Both the position numbers and the translations under genes were made by a program. From contig NZ_SMMI01000005.1 of NCBI RefSeq assembly GCF_009733535.1, positions 1 through 64,000 of the forward strand: 64,000 bases of DNA. The letters run 5' to 3'. This DNA comes from Sphingobacterium endophyticum. Its GTDB lineage: Bacteria > Bacteroidota > Bacteroidia > Sphingobacteriales > Sphingobacteriaceae. This document shows positions 25,404 to 32,930 of this stretch, piece after piece (position 1 is the first letter of the stretch; every line of letters begins with the position of its first letter). The notes beneath the pieces were generated by a model. That model was not told where the DNA came from. It did no database searches and saw nothing but the letters and a program-made list of their open reading frames with translations.

Positions 25404-26091
25404 TGAGTTGCCAAGCTTACAATATCTGAAATTATTATGTCAGCAGATTCCAGATCTGGAAATCGTTAAATCCTTTATTTCACCGAAAGATTTATTGGCA
25501 GAACTTCCTATGTTGGAATATGATTTATTGATCTCCGATATTGAAATGCCGGACTTAAACGGACTTGAATTAGCGGAACAATTAAGAGATAAGCCGATTA
25601 TCTTTATTACTGCATATGCTGAATATGCAGCAGATGCATTTGACCTACAGGCCGTAGATTATATCCGGAAGCCTCTAAAGATAGATCGCTTAAAACAAGC
25701 CATCCAAAAGCTATTAAGTATTCGAGGTAGCAAACCCATTGAGGAGAAAAATTTTGTACAATTAAATACCGATCAAGGTAAGTATCTTCTATACTTTGAT
25801 CAAATTGCATATATACAGACCTCTTCACTTGATAGCAGAGATAAAATCGTTCGCCTCCTTGATCAGAAGGAAGTAACCTTAAAAAATATTTCCTTTGATA
25901 AGTTAATAGAGATTCTTCCAGAAATGCAGTTTTGTAGAATCAATAAAAAAGAAATCATATCCATGAACATCATCAGTTCTTTTTCACATGATGAAATCAA
26001 ATCAAACTTCAGTTTAGGAACTGATGCTCCTCTTGTCTTTACTTTGAGTGAAATCTATAAAACCACCTTTATTCAAAAGTTGAGTTTATAG
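25369..26091 (+). CDS. LytTR-family response regulator
   Basis: 240 residues beginning at TTG 25369 inside the kinase gene. The receiver domain (1-120) has acidic pair DDE near residues 11-13, phospho-acceptor Asp in LLISDIEMPDLNG (about 57), and the conserved Thr and Lys in IIFITAYAEYA and YIRKPLK. The LytTR DNA-binding domain (about 140-238) shows FDQIAYIQTSS, the linker VTLKNISFDKLIEILP and FCRINKKEIISMNIISSFS. It forms a two-component system with the overlapping kinase. The targets are unknown; the antiporter gene 146 bases downstream could be one. Confidence 0.92.
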   Translation: MTTKLRCLLLDDELPSLQYLKLLCQQIPDLEIVKSFISPKDLLAELPMLEYDLLISDIEMPDLNGLELAEQLRDKPIIFITAYAEYAADAFDLQAVDYIRKPLKIDRLKQAIQKLLSIRGSKPIEEKNFVQLNTDQGKYLLYFDQIAYIQTSSLDSRDKIVRLLDQKEVTLKNISFDKLIEILPEMQFCRINKKEIISMNIISSFSHDEIKSNFSLGTDAPLVFTLSEIYKTTFIQKLSL

Positions 26092-26237
26092 TTTCGCTAC
26101 AAAAAAGCTCCCTTTCGTTACATTTTTTGCCTTTAGAAGCTGTTAAGCAGGTTTTTTAAATTTATTAATTTCTATTTTCATCCCGTCTGACTGCGCAGAA
26201 AAGACGCCAAAACTAAAATAGAAAGAGGAATTAGTGT

Positions 26238-28508
26238 ATGAAGAATTTAAAAAGTAGCTTCTTTTATATTGTCATTATTGGAGGATTTTCCTCATTAATT
26301 TATTGGATCATCAACCATGGTTCATTTATGGAAGAAGGAAGGCATGTTGAAAATATGGGCTCCAACCTTTCCAATTGGGAAGAGTTTCAGAGTTCCATGT
26401 TGCATAACTTACAACATCCCCTTGCTATTTTATTGGTACAGATTATTGTCATTATATTAGTTGCAAGGCTATTTGGTTGGCTTTTCAAAAAAATTGGCCA
26501 ACCCTCCGTAATTGGTGAAATCATTGCAGGTATAGCCTTAGGTCCATCCTTCTTGGGCATGTATTTTCCAGACTTTTCTGCTGCATTGTTTCCAGAAGCC
26601 TCTTTTGGGAACCTTCAGTTTTTGAGCCAGATTGGATTGATCCTGTTTATGTTCGTTATTGGCATGGAGCTGGATTTAAAAGTACTTCAGAAAAAAGCTC
26701 ATGATGCCGTAGTCATTAGCCATGCAAGCATAATACTTCCGTTCGCATTAGGTGTTGGATTGGCCTATTTTATCTATCAAAGCTTTGCTCCCGAAGGAAT
26801 TGCTTTCTCTTCATTCGCCTTGTTTATTGGTATTTCCATGAGCATAACAGCCTTTCCAGTATTAGCAAGGATTGTTCAAGAACGTAATATGCAGAAAACC
26901 AGGGTTGGAACCATTGCCATCACCTGTGCAGCTGCAGACGACATTACTGCTTGGTGTCTTTTAGCCGCCGTTATTGCTATCGTGAAAGCAGGATCATTTG
27001 TTAGCTCACTGTATGTGATTGCATTGGCAATAGCCTATGTATTATTAATGATTAAGGTTGTACGCCCATTTCTTAAAAGGATTGGTGATATTCATTCTAC
27101 TCGAGAAAACCTTAATAAATCCATTGTTGCGATCTTCTTTTTGACCTTATTGGTATCCTCATATCTTACAGAGGTTATCGGAATACATGCTCTATTTGGA
27201 GCATTTATGGCAGGTGCTATTATGCCCGAAAACTCCAGGTTCAGGAATATATTTATCGAAAAGGTAGAAGACGTAGCCTTAGTCCTGCTCTTACCCCTAT
27301 TCTTTGTATTTACAGGATTAAGGACAGAAATAGGACTGTTAAATGAACCCTACTTATGGAAAGTAACCGGCTGGATTATTTTAGTTGCCGTTGTTGGCAA
27401 ATTTGTAGGAAGTTCCCTAGCAGCCAAATTTATGGGACAGAACTGGAAAGACAGTTTGACCATTGGTGCATTGATGAATACCCGTGGATTAATGGAACTT
27501 ATCGTATTAAATATTGGTTTTGATTTAGGAGTTTTAGACGCTGAAATATTTGCCATGATGGTGATAATGGCTCTGGTAACAACTTTTATGACTGGTCCAG
27601 CAATCGACTTATTCAATAGAATCTTTAAATCAACTTCTGATGTGATACCAGAGGAAATCAGTCGACAAGGCAAGTATAATATCCTAATATCTTTCGGGAA
27701 TCCAGAAACAAGTCCTTCACTACTGAAAGTTGCCAGTGGAATGGTAAAGCAATTGGACCAAAGTTCATCCATTACCGCGATGCACCTCACTCCAACAAGT
27801 GATTTGACCTATCTAAATTCAGATTTATATGAATTTGACACATTTGAACCGATTTTAAAAGAATCAAGGTTCTTAGAACAAAAGATCAGTACCCTATTTA
27901 AAGCATCCAGTAACCTGGAGGCAGATGTTGCAGAAATAGCCAATGATGGAGATTTTGATCTACTTCTGATTGGAATTGGACAATCTATTTATGATGGAAC
28001 ATTTCTAGGTAAAATCCTTGGAGTTACTACCAGAATAATTAATCCAGAAAATTTGATTTATAGGGCAAAGGAAAAGGAAAGTCCTTTTAATAATTCTTCA
28101 TTTTCTGATAGTACCATACAGATTATGCATAAAACAAAAGTACCTGTAGGGATTTTCATGGACAAGGGATTAAAGAATTTGGATAAAATCTTACTTCCAA
28201 TTTATGGAAATAAAGATTTGGAATTATTGCCCTATATCCAAAAATTCATCCATAATTCTCAATCTCAGGTAACTATCATTGATTTACATCATATTCTTCA
28301 GAATGATAAAAAAGCCGCTGAAATGATTCGAGCCATTGGTTTGCAAGCACCTAATCATATTAGCAAATTTGAAGCGACAGAATTGGATGGCAAATTATTT
28401 AAAGAGCATGATTTATTATTGATTAGTGCTGAGAGCTGGCGAGAATTAGTAGAAAACAACAAAATTTGGCAATCTGAAATGACCTCTGTATTGGTTATAA
28501 AAAAATAG
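26238..28508 (+). CDS. CPA2-family cation:proton antiporter
   Basis: 756 residues. After an N-terminal membrane anchor and loop, residues about 60-460 form the Kef/NhaP-like antiporter domain of some twelve helices, with IGQPSVIGEIIAGIALGPSF, FMFVIGMELDL, ITAFPVLARIVQE and AADDITAW, then GALMNTRGLMELIVLNIGFD. The last 290 residues are cytosolic with two universal-stress-like halves and no Rossmann TrkA-N motif that I can see. It should exchange Na+ or K+ for protons at the inner membrane. It follows a LytS/LytTR pair on the same strand, which may control it. Confidence 0.9.
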   Translation: MKNLKSSFFYIVIIGGFSSLIYWIINHGSFMEEGRHVENMGSNLSNWEEFQSSMLHNLQHPLAILLVQIIVIILVARLFGWLFKKIGQPSVIGEIIAGIALGPSFLGMYFPDFSAALFPEASFGNLQFLSQIGLILFMFVIGMELDLKVLQKKAHDAVVISHASIILPFALGVGLAYFIYQSFAPEGIAFSSFALFIGISMSITAFPVLARIVQERNMQKTRVGTIAITCAAADDITAWCLLAAVIAIVKAGSFVSSLYVIALAIAYVLLMIKVVRPFLKRIGDIHSTRENLNKSIVAIFFLTLLVSSYLTEVIGIHALFGAFMAGAIMPENSRFRNIFIEKVEDVALVLLLPLFFVFTGLRTEIGLLNEPYLWKVTGWIILVAVVGKFVGSSLAAKFMGQNWKDSLTIGALMNTRGLMELIVLNIGFDLGVLDAEIFAMMVIMALVTTFMTGPAIDLFNRIFKSTSDVIPEEISRQGKYNILISFGNPETSPSLLKVASGMVKQLDQSSSITAMHLTPTSDLTYLNSDLYEFDTFEPILKESRFLEQKISTLFKASSNLEADVAEIANDGDFDLLLIGIGQSIYDGTFLGKILGVTTRIINPENLIYRAKEKESPFNNSSFSDSTIQIMHKTKVPVGIFMDKGLKNLDKILLPIYGNKDLELLPYIQKFIHNSQSQVTIIDLHHILQNDKKAAEMIRAIGLQAPNHISKFEATELDGKLFKEHDLLLISAESWRELVENNKIWQSEMTSVLVIKK

Positions 28509-28595
28509 TAGTGGATAGGAACCATTATTTGCATTAAAATGCTCTATTTTACTGAGGGAAACTTTTCCTATATTATCCCTTATAGATGTATGATT

Positions 28596-29069
28596 TTAAT
28601 ATTTCATAAAATAATTATACTCTATTTTATGGGGGTCAATTCGATCTTCAATTAATTTAATTAAATCCTTGTTTAAAATTGAGGTAACAATCACTTCTTG
28701 ATTATTATGGTCTTGAAAAAGAATATAATACATGTTTTTTTCAATCAATAAAGGAAACACTTTACGTTTCAAAGCAACAGAACAATTGACGATTACTTTT
28801 GTAGAATTTGTTAAAATAATTTCATTCTTGTTTTTTTGAATCAAAACTATCTCATTTTCCTCATTAATCAATAATGTTTTTCCATCATCTTCATAAATAA
28901 ACTTCAGAAACAAATAAACAGTAGGAAAAACAATTCCAGTGAAACAAATAATATTAAATAAATCAGGTAAATCAAATAAATAAACAGGTAGCAAACAGAT
29001 ACCAATTCTAATAATAATATAACATAAAAATACTATTACATTCCAATAAGTAAATCGATACCTCTTCAT
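28596..29069 (-). CDS. Small two-TM membrane protein
   Basis: 157 residues. Two hydrophobic helices at about 10-32 and 38-60 are followed by a charged beta-rich tail (IYEDDGKTLLINEENEIVLI, STKVIVNCSVALKRKVFPLL). No family recognised. It lies 30 bases downstream of the lipocalin-like lipoprotein gene on the same strand and may be co-transcribed. It is convergent with the antiporter gene. Confidence 0.55.
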   Translation of the reverse strand: MKRYRFTYWNVIVFLCYIIIRIGICLLPVYLFDLPDLFNIICFTGIVFPTVYLFLKFIYEDDGKTLLINEENEIVLIQKNKNEIILTNSTKVIVNCSVALKRKVFPLLIEKNMYYILFQDHNNQEVIVTSILNKDLIKLIEDRIDPHKIEYNYFMKY

Positions 29070-29099
29070 ATACAGGAAAAATTGTAAATGAAAAATTCT

Positions 29100-29438
29100 C
29101 TATTCTCTAACAAGGTAATAGCTGCTTGAAAAATCTTGTCCAAACTCTCCATCGGATCTTGAAAATGAAAGAATATTTTCATCCACTTTAAAAATGAATT
29201 TATATCGATTCCCATGTTTAAGATATAGATGTGAGCCTGAAATTGAATAGGTCCCCTTACTGGACATTTGATCATTTACCGACCATTCAAAGGTTTTATT
29301 CGCTGCAAAGGAAAATTTTGGGTATCCATCACTATTTTCGCTTTTCCATTTTCCAACGAGGCCACTTGACTCCACATCGTCCTTGCTACATGAAATGAGG
29401 AAAAGAGTAGTTAAAACAATAAAAATCAGCTTCATCAT
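29100..29438 (-). CDS. Lipocalin-like lipoprotein
   Basis: 112 residues starting at ATG 29438 (MMKLIFIVLTTLFLISCSKD), lipobox cysteine 17. The mature domain starts with GLVGKWKSENSDGYPKFSFA and continues FEWSVNDQMSSKGTYSISG, LYLKHGNRYKFIFKV, the GxW start and strand pattern of the small lipocalin-like (DUF5004/lipocalin_4-type) lipoproteins of Bacteroidota. Its ligand is unknown. The same general fold may be present in the broken lipoprotein at 2590-2976. Confidence 0.7.
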   Translation of the reverse strand: MMKLIFIVLTTLFLISCSKDDVESSGLVGKWKSENSDGYPKFSFAANKTFEWSVNDQMSSKGTYSISGSHLYLKHGNRYKFIFKVDENILSFSRSDGEFGQDFSSSYYLVRE

Positions 29439-29519
29439 AATCAATAAAGTTTAATTGGATTGGTATTACATTATTAAGCTTATATATTAAAAATAGTATA
29501 AAATATTAAGGATTTCATT

Positions 29520-30638
29520 TTATATTTTGATTTTGAATTTAGGCAATTGAATATTGAAAACCGTTCCATTCTGTTCGCTGCTTTCAAAATCCATGGTTCC
29601 ACCCATCCACTCTATGACAGTCTTCACTATCCAGAGGCCCATTCCATGAGATGATTCTCCATGAAGTCCTTCCCTCTTTTGAGGATTGAACTTTTCAAAT
29701 AAATTGGTTTTCAAATTATCAGGAATTCCTATCCCTGTATCTCTTATTGAAACTTCAACCATTTCATCGAAATTTTTCACTGAGATGGTAATATCACCAT
29801 CTTCGGGAGTAAATTTTAAAGAGTTGGAAAGTAAATTATTGATTACCTGAATAAATTTATCTTCATCGAGATCCATGGAAATTGATGGAGAATCTGTTAT
29901 AAAGTGAAACTTCACTCCTAATTCGGGTTCTCTAATCATATACTGTTCAAGAAATCCTTGCAGGCATTTAACAAGATCTGTTTTAACAAAATTCAGCGGA
30001 ACGCTTAAAGTGGTTAGAAATTCTTTTTTCAAGAAGCTTCTAATTAACGACATATTACTTGAACCAATATCTTTAATACCTTTTAATGCAGACTTAAAAG
30101 ATTTTTGATCATCCTTTTCGGCTTGTCTTACAGAATAATCAACCAGATTATTAATGGTTGCAAGAGAACCTGCAATATCATGACTTAAAATATTTAAAAT
30201 CGCATTTTTTTTAGCATTGTGTGTAAGAATATTATGCTGGAACTCGATTTCTTCTGTTATGTCATCTATTAAAGCTATAATCTTTCCATGACCTGATTCT
30301 ATATAATGGTAAAAGTTTAAACTTAAGAAATAAAGCTTTTCATTTTTTTTTAACTTGATAACCATTTTTTCTATGGATGTTTCCTCTACATTCTTGAGTT
30401 CATTTAAGATTAGTTCTTTATCCTTAGTATCAATTTGTTTCAAAAATTCTGAGAAATTGGAGTTGTTACGGTCAAAATCTAAAAATGTGCGGGATGAATT
30501 ATTCATATACTCCATCCTCCCTGTCAAGGAATCAAATGAAAAAATCATAAAATAAGATTTTTCAGCAAGGATCTGTAGAGGGTTAATTTTCAAAGACATA
30601 AAAGTAAGAGGATTTAGTTTTTTTTTAAAAAAGCTCAA
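29520..30638 (-). CDS. PAS-like sensor histidine kinase, cytosolic
   Basis: 372 residues; ATG 30599 (MSLKINPLQI) is an alternative start 13 codons in. Residues about 25-130 form a PAS-like sensing domain (MIFSFDSLTGRMEYMNNSSR, FYHYIESGHGKIIALIDDIT). The acceptor His153 lies in NILSHDIAGSLATINNLVDY, a divergent H box. The ATPase has N box INNLLSNSLKFTPEDG, G1 DTGIGIP and G2 SHGMGLWIVK. No membrane helix. It has no response regulator next to it, so it is an orphan. Upstream lie 290 AT-rich bases with no recognised gene. Confidence 0.88.
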   Translation of the reverse strand: MSFFKKKLNPLTFMSLKINPLQILAEKSYFMIFSFDSLTGRMEYMNNSSRTFLDFDRNNSNFSEFLKQIDTKDKELILNELKNVEETSIEKMVIKLKKNEKLYFLSLNFYHYIESGHGKIIALIDDITEEIEFQHNILTHNAKKNAILNILSHDIAGSLATINNLVDYSVRQAEKDDQKSFKSALKGIKDIGSSNMSLIRSFLKKEFLTTLSVPLNFVKTDLVKCLQGFLEQYMIREPELGVKFHFITDSPSISMDLDEDKFIQVINNLLSNSLKFTPEDGDITISVKNFDEMVEVSIRDTGIGIPDNLKTNLFEKFNPQKREGLHGESSHGMGLWIVKTVIEWMGGTMDFESSEQNGTVFNIQLPKFKIKI

Positions 30639-30932
30639 AGTTCTTAAACTATATAGGCTTTACCTTAATATTTAAGCACTAACATTAACAACATGATAAT
30701 CTAAAAAATGTTTCCTAATTAAGATCTGTCCAGAAATCTTAACATCCCATTCTCTTTGGAATTTTAACTCATTTACCATGCATCAGGTTTAAACAAACAA
30801 ACTTTTAAATTTTTTAAAATTTTTGTTTCCCTCCTTATTACGCTTTTCGACTAAGATTTTGAAACGGTTAAAGTTTTAAGGAGTATCCGAAAATCCTGTA
30901 AAGAGTAGGGCGATAAATAATTAATTATAATC

Positions 30933-31340
30933 ATGAAATCAGTTGTTTTATTTTCAGCACTATTGACTGCGCTATCATTTACAGCAAATGCTCAAGTAAA
31001 AGTTAAAGATCAACTCAATCAAAACGGGGAGTTTATTAAAGTAAGGGCAATTGCTCCAACATTCAGTAAAACAGAACAAGCCGAGATTAAAAAGATTTTA
31101 GGTAAGGATTATATACCTGTATTCAATGAACGAGGTGAATTGTCCATTGCGACAGCAAGGTCAGTAAAACATGTTAGAGCTTTGGGAGGTGGATTCTCCA
31201 AAAATCCGGGCAGTGTTGCCAATAATATCCTGATCCATTCAGGATGGGTGTTGGCAACTTCCAAAAATGTCCTAGAAGCTATGAAGTCCAAACTCGGAGC
31301 TCAACGTTTCAATCAATTGGAAGCGATTGTATCCAAATAA
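30933..31340 (+). CDS. Small secreted protein of unknown function
   Basis: 135 residues. The signal peptide MKSVVLFSALLTALSFTANA is cleaved before QVKV. The mature domain of about 115 residues includes SKTEQAEIKKILGKDYIPVF and GGGFSKNPGSVANNILIHSG, and has no cysteine. I do not recognise the family. It is a single-gene unit followed by a widely spaced inverted repeat at 31380-31470. Confidence 0.6.
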   Translation: MKSVVLFSALLTALSFTANAQVKVKDQLNQNGEFIKVRAIAPTFSKTEQAEIKKILGKDYIPVFNERGELSIATARSVKHVRALGGGFSKNPGSVANNILIHSGWVLATSKNVLEAMKSKLGAQRFNQLEAIVSK

Positions 31341-31379
31341 TCAACCTATTCCAAAAGCTAATCAAGCTTCGGAATTACA

Positions 31380-31470
31380 AATGAGCTACAATATCTTTTT
31401 CTACCTATGCTATTGGCAAAAAATTACATTAACATATAAAACATACTAGAAATCAGAACTGTAGCTCATT
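31380..31470. repeat. Long-range inverted repeat in intergenic gap
   Basis: AATGAGCTACA (31380-31390) and TGTAGCTCATT (31460-31470) are perfect reverse complements separated by 69 bases, and the second arm is followed by TTTCTTATTT. This could be a terminator with a large loop, or the closing stem of a small RNA of about 95 bases between the genes at 30933 and 31502. No further internal helix is obvious. Confidence 0.4.
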
Positions 31471-31501
31471 TTTCTTATTTATATCTATAATTCTCATCAT
31501 C

Positions 31502-32404
31502 ATGAACTTTCAAATTCCATATCAAGTTAAAGCGAACATTTTTGCATATCCTTCGTATGGATATGCGACATCGCAATTCGAATATTTCCGAATAGGAATA
31601 GCCTTATTTTCATTATTCAATTTTCTACTTTTCTTATTGGACTATGATGTGCTATTGGCCTATAATGGGATGATCAATTGGGAAGTTACCAATGCCAATT
31701 CATTTTGGTTTGAACCCCATTTACAAAAATTCACCAATTTCATCAGTCCTACCCTATTATTGAATATCCTATCATTTACCTACATTCTTTCTTTAAGTCT
31801 TTTAGCAATAGGATACAAAACAGGCATTACCTCGATTATATCTTTTTTATGCTTTCTGTTATTTTCATTTCAGCTATATCCCTATCTATATGGTGTTGAT
31901 TTATATCAGAGTGTTTTACTTTTCTTCCTATGTATTTTCCCTAGTGGATATTCAAAATCTCTATTTCAGAAAAAGATAAAACCAACTACTAATTCTATCC
32001 AACAAATTGCAGTTCGAGCCATTCAGATTTACCTGATGATTACCTATTTTTCGGCAGGTATCGGTAAAGTGCAGATGCCGAGTTGGCTTAATGGCGAATT
32101 CTTATTTTTAAGCATATCTGACCCAACTTACCAATTGATTCCTTTTCCGAATTATTTTGCTGCATCCTTCTTTGCCATCTCAGGATGTATAGTGGTTTTT
32201 ATGGAATTATTTTATCCTTTGTTGATATTCATTCCGATGATCAGAAGCCTTTTGTTGATTGGTATAGTTGGAATGCATGCATTTATCGTTCTATTTATGG
32301 GTTTAGTCCCCTTTGGAACCTTATTAATTATCATTAACCTGATAGCTTGGTATCCTTTGTTTAGAAAAGATTTCATAACAATTTTTCAAAATAAGAAATC
32401 ATGA
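31502..32404 (+). CDS. HTTM-like multi-span membrane protein
   Basis: 300 residues with about seven hydrophobic segments. The pattern of an early FRIGIALFSLFNFLLFLLDY, a central aromatic YPYLYGVDLYQSVLLFF, then a conserved YFSAGIGKVQ and a late HAFIVLFMGLVPFG matches the HTTM family, membrane relatives of vitamin-K-dependent gamma-carboxylase. The substrate of bacterial members is generally unknown. It overlaps the next gene by four bases (ATGA), so they form a pair. Confidence 0.7.
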   Translation: MNFQIPYQVKANIFAYPSYGYATSQFEYFRIGIALFSLFNFLLFLLDYDVLLAYNGMINWEVTNANSFWFEPHLQKFTNFISPTLLLNILSFTYILSLSLLAIGYKTGITSIISFLCFLLFSFQLYPYLYGVDLYQSVLLFFLCIFPSGYSKSLFQKKIKPTTNSIQQIAVRAIQIYLMITYFSAGIGKVQMPSWLNGEFLFLSISDPTYQLIPFPNYFAASFFAISGCIVVFMELFYPLLIFIPMIRSLLLIGIVGMHAFIVLFMGLVPFGTLLIIINLIAWYPLFRKDFITIFQNKKS

Positions 32405-32928
32405 AAACTATATATTATAAATCATTTGTCTATGTTTTTTTGACTTGTCAATTAATGGTTGTCCTACATACCCTGCCGAGTCAATTTAAGTTCAATTCGT
32501 ATACAGCTGAAATCCTAACTAGAATTTTATTCAGCATTACGAAAGTTAATCATATGTACAATTTTTTTACTGACCCGTTAAAGACTGGAAAATATAGTTA
32601 TACTACAAATAATATGATTCTTTTGAAATCGGACCATCAATTAATCCAAGAAAAGGTCCTCACGAGAAATGGATCTATTAAATCAGCTGTTCACAAGTTA
32701 AATCAAGCTCGGGTTAGTCATATACAATCATTAGCAACAAGAGATACAGCCTTATATAATGCAGTTATCAGATCCCAAGCCCTATATTTTATTTCTAAGA
32801 ATAAGGAATTTCCTTTGTTTTCCGTCCAAGTATTAAATCATGATTGTAAGGTACTAAGAATTGGAAATGTATTTTCAAGAGTTGAAAAGGTTGATACCAT
32901 TTACCATAATTTATTTTCCATTGAATAG
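32401..32928 (+). CDS. Partner of the HTTM protein, membrane-anchored
   Basis: 175 residues. One N-terminal hydrophobic helix (SFVYVFLTCQLMVVLHTLP) anchors a mostly exported domain with FFTDPLKTGKYSYTTNNMIL and SVQVLNHDCKVLRIGNVFSR. I do not recognise the family. In other Bacteroidota, HTTM proteins are often followed by such a short single-span protein. It ends two bases before the convergent CHAT gene. Confidence 0.6.
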   Translation: MKTIYYKSFVYVFLTCQLMVVLHTLPSQFKFNSYTAEILTRILFSITKVNHMYNFFTDPLKTGKYSYTTNNMILLKSDHQLIQEKVLTRNGSIKSAVHKLNQARVSHIQSLATRDTALYNAVIRSQALYFISKNKEFPLFSVQVLNHDCKVLRIGNVFSRVEKVDTIYHNLFSIE

Positions 32929-32930
32929 GA

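Noticed and set aside
27350..27790. Open frame of 146 codons on the minus strand
   Set aside because: It is opposite the antiporter membrane domain and only mirrors its hydrophobic codons.
28509..28595. Terminator between the antiporter and the convergent small membrane protein
   Set aside because: Short repeats such as GGAAA/TTTCC are present but give only weak stems without a T run.
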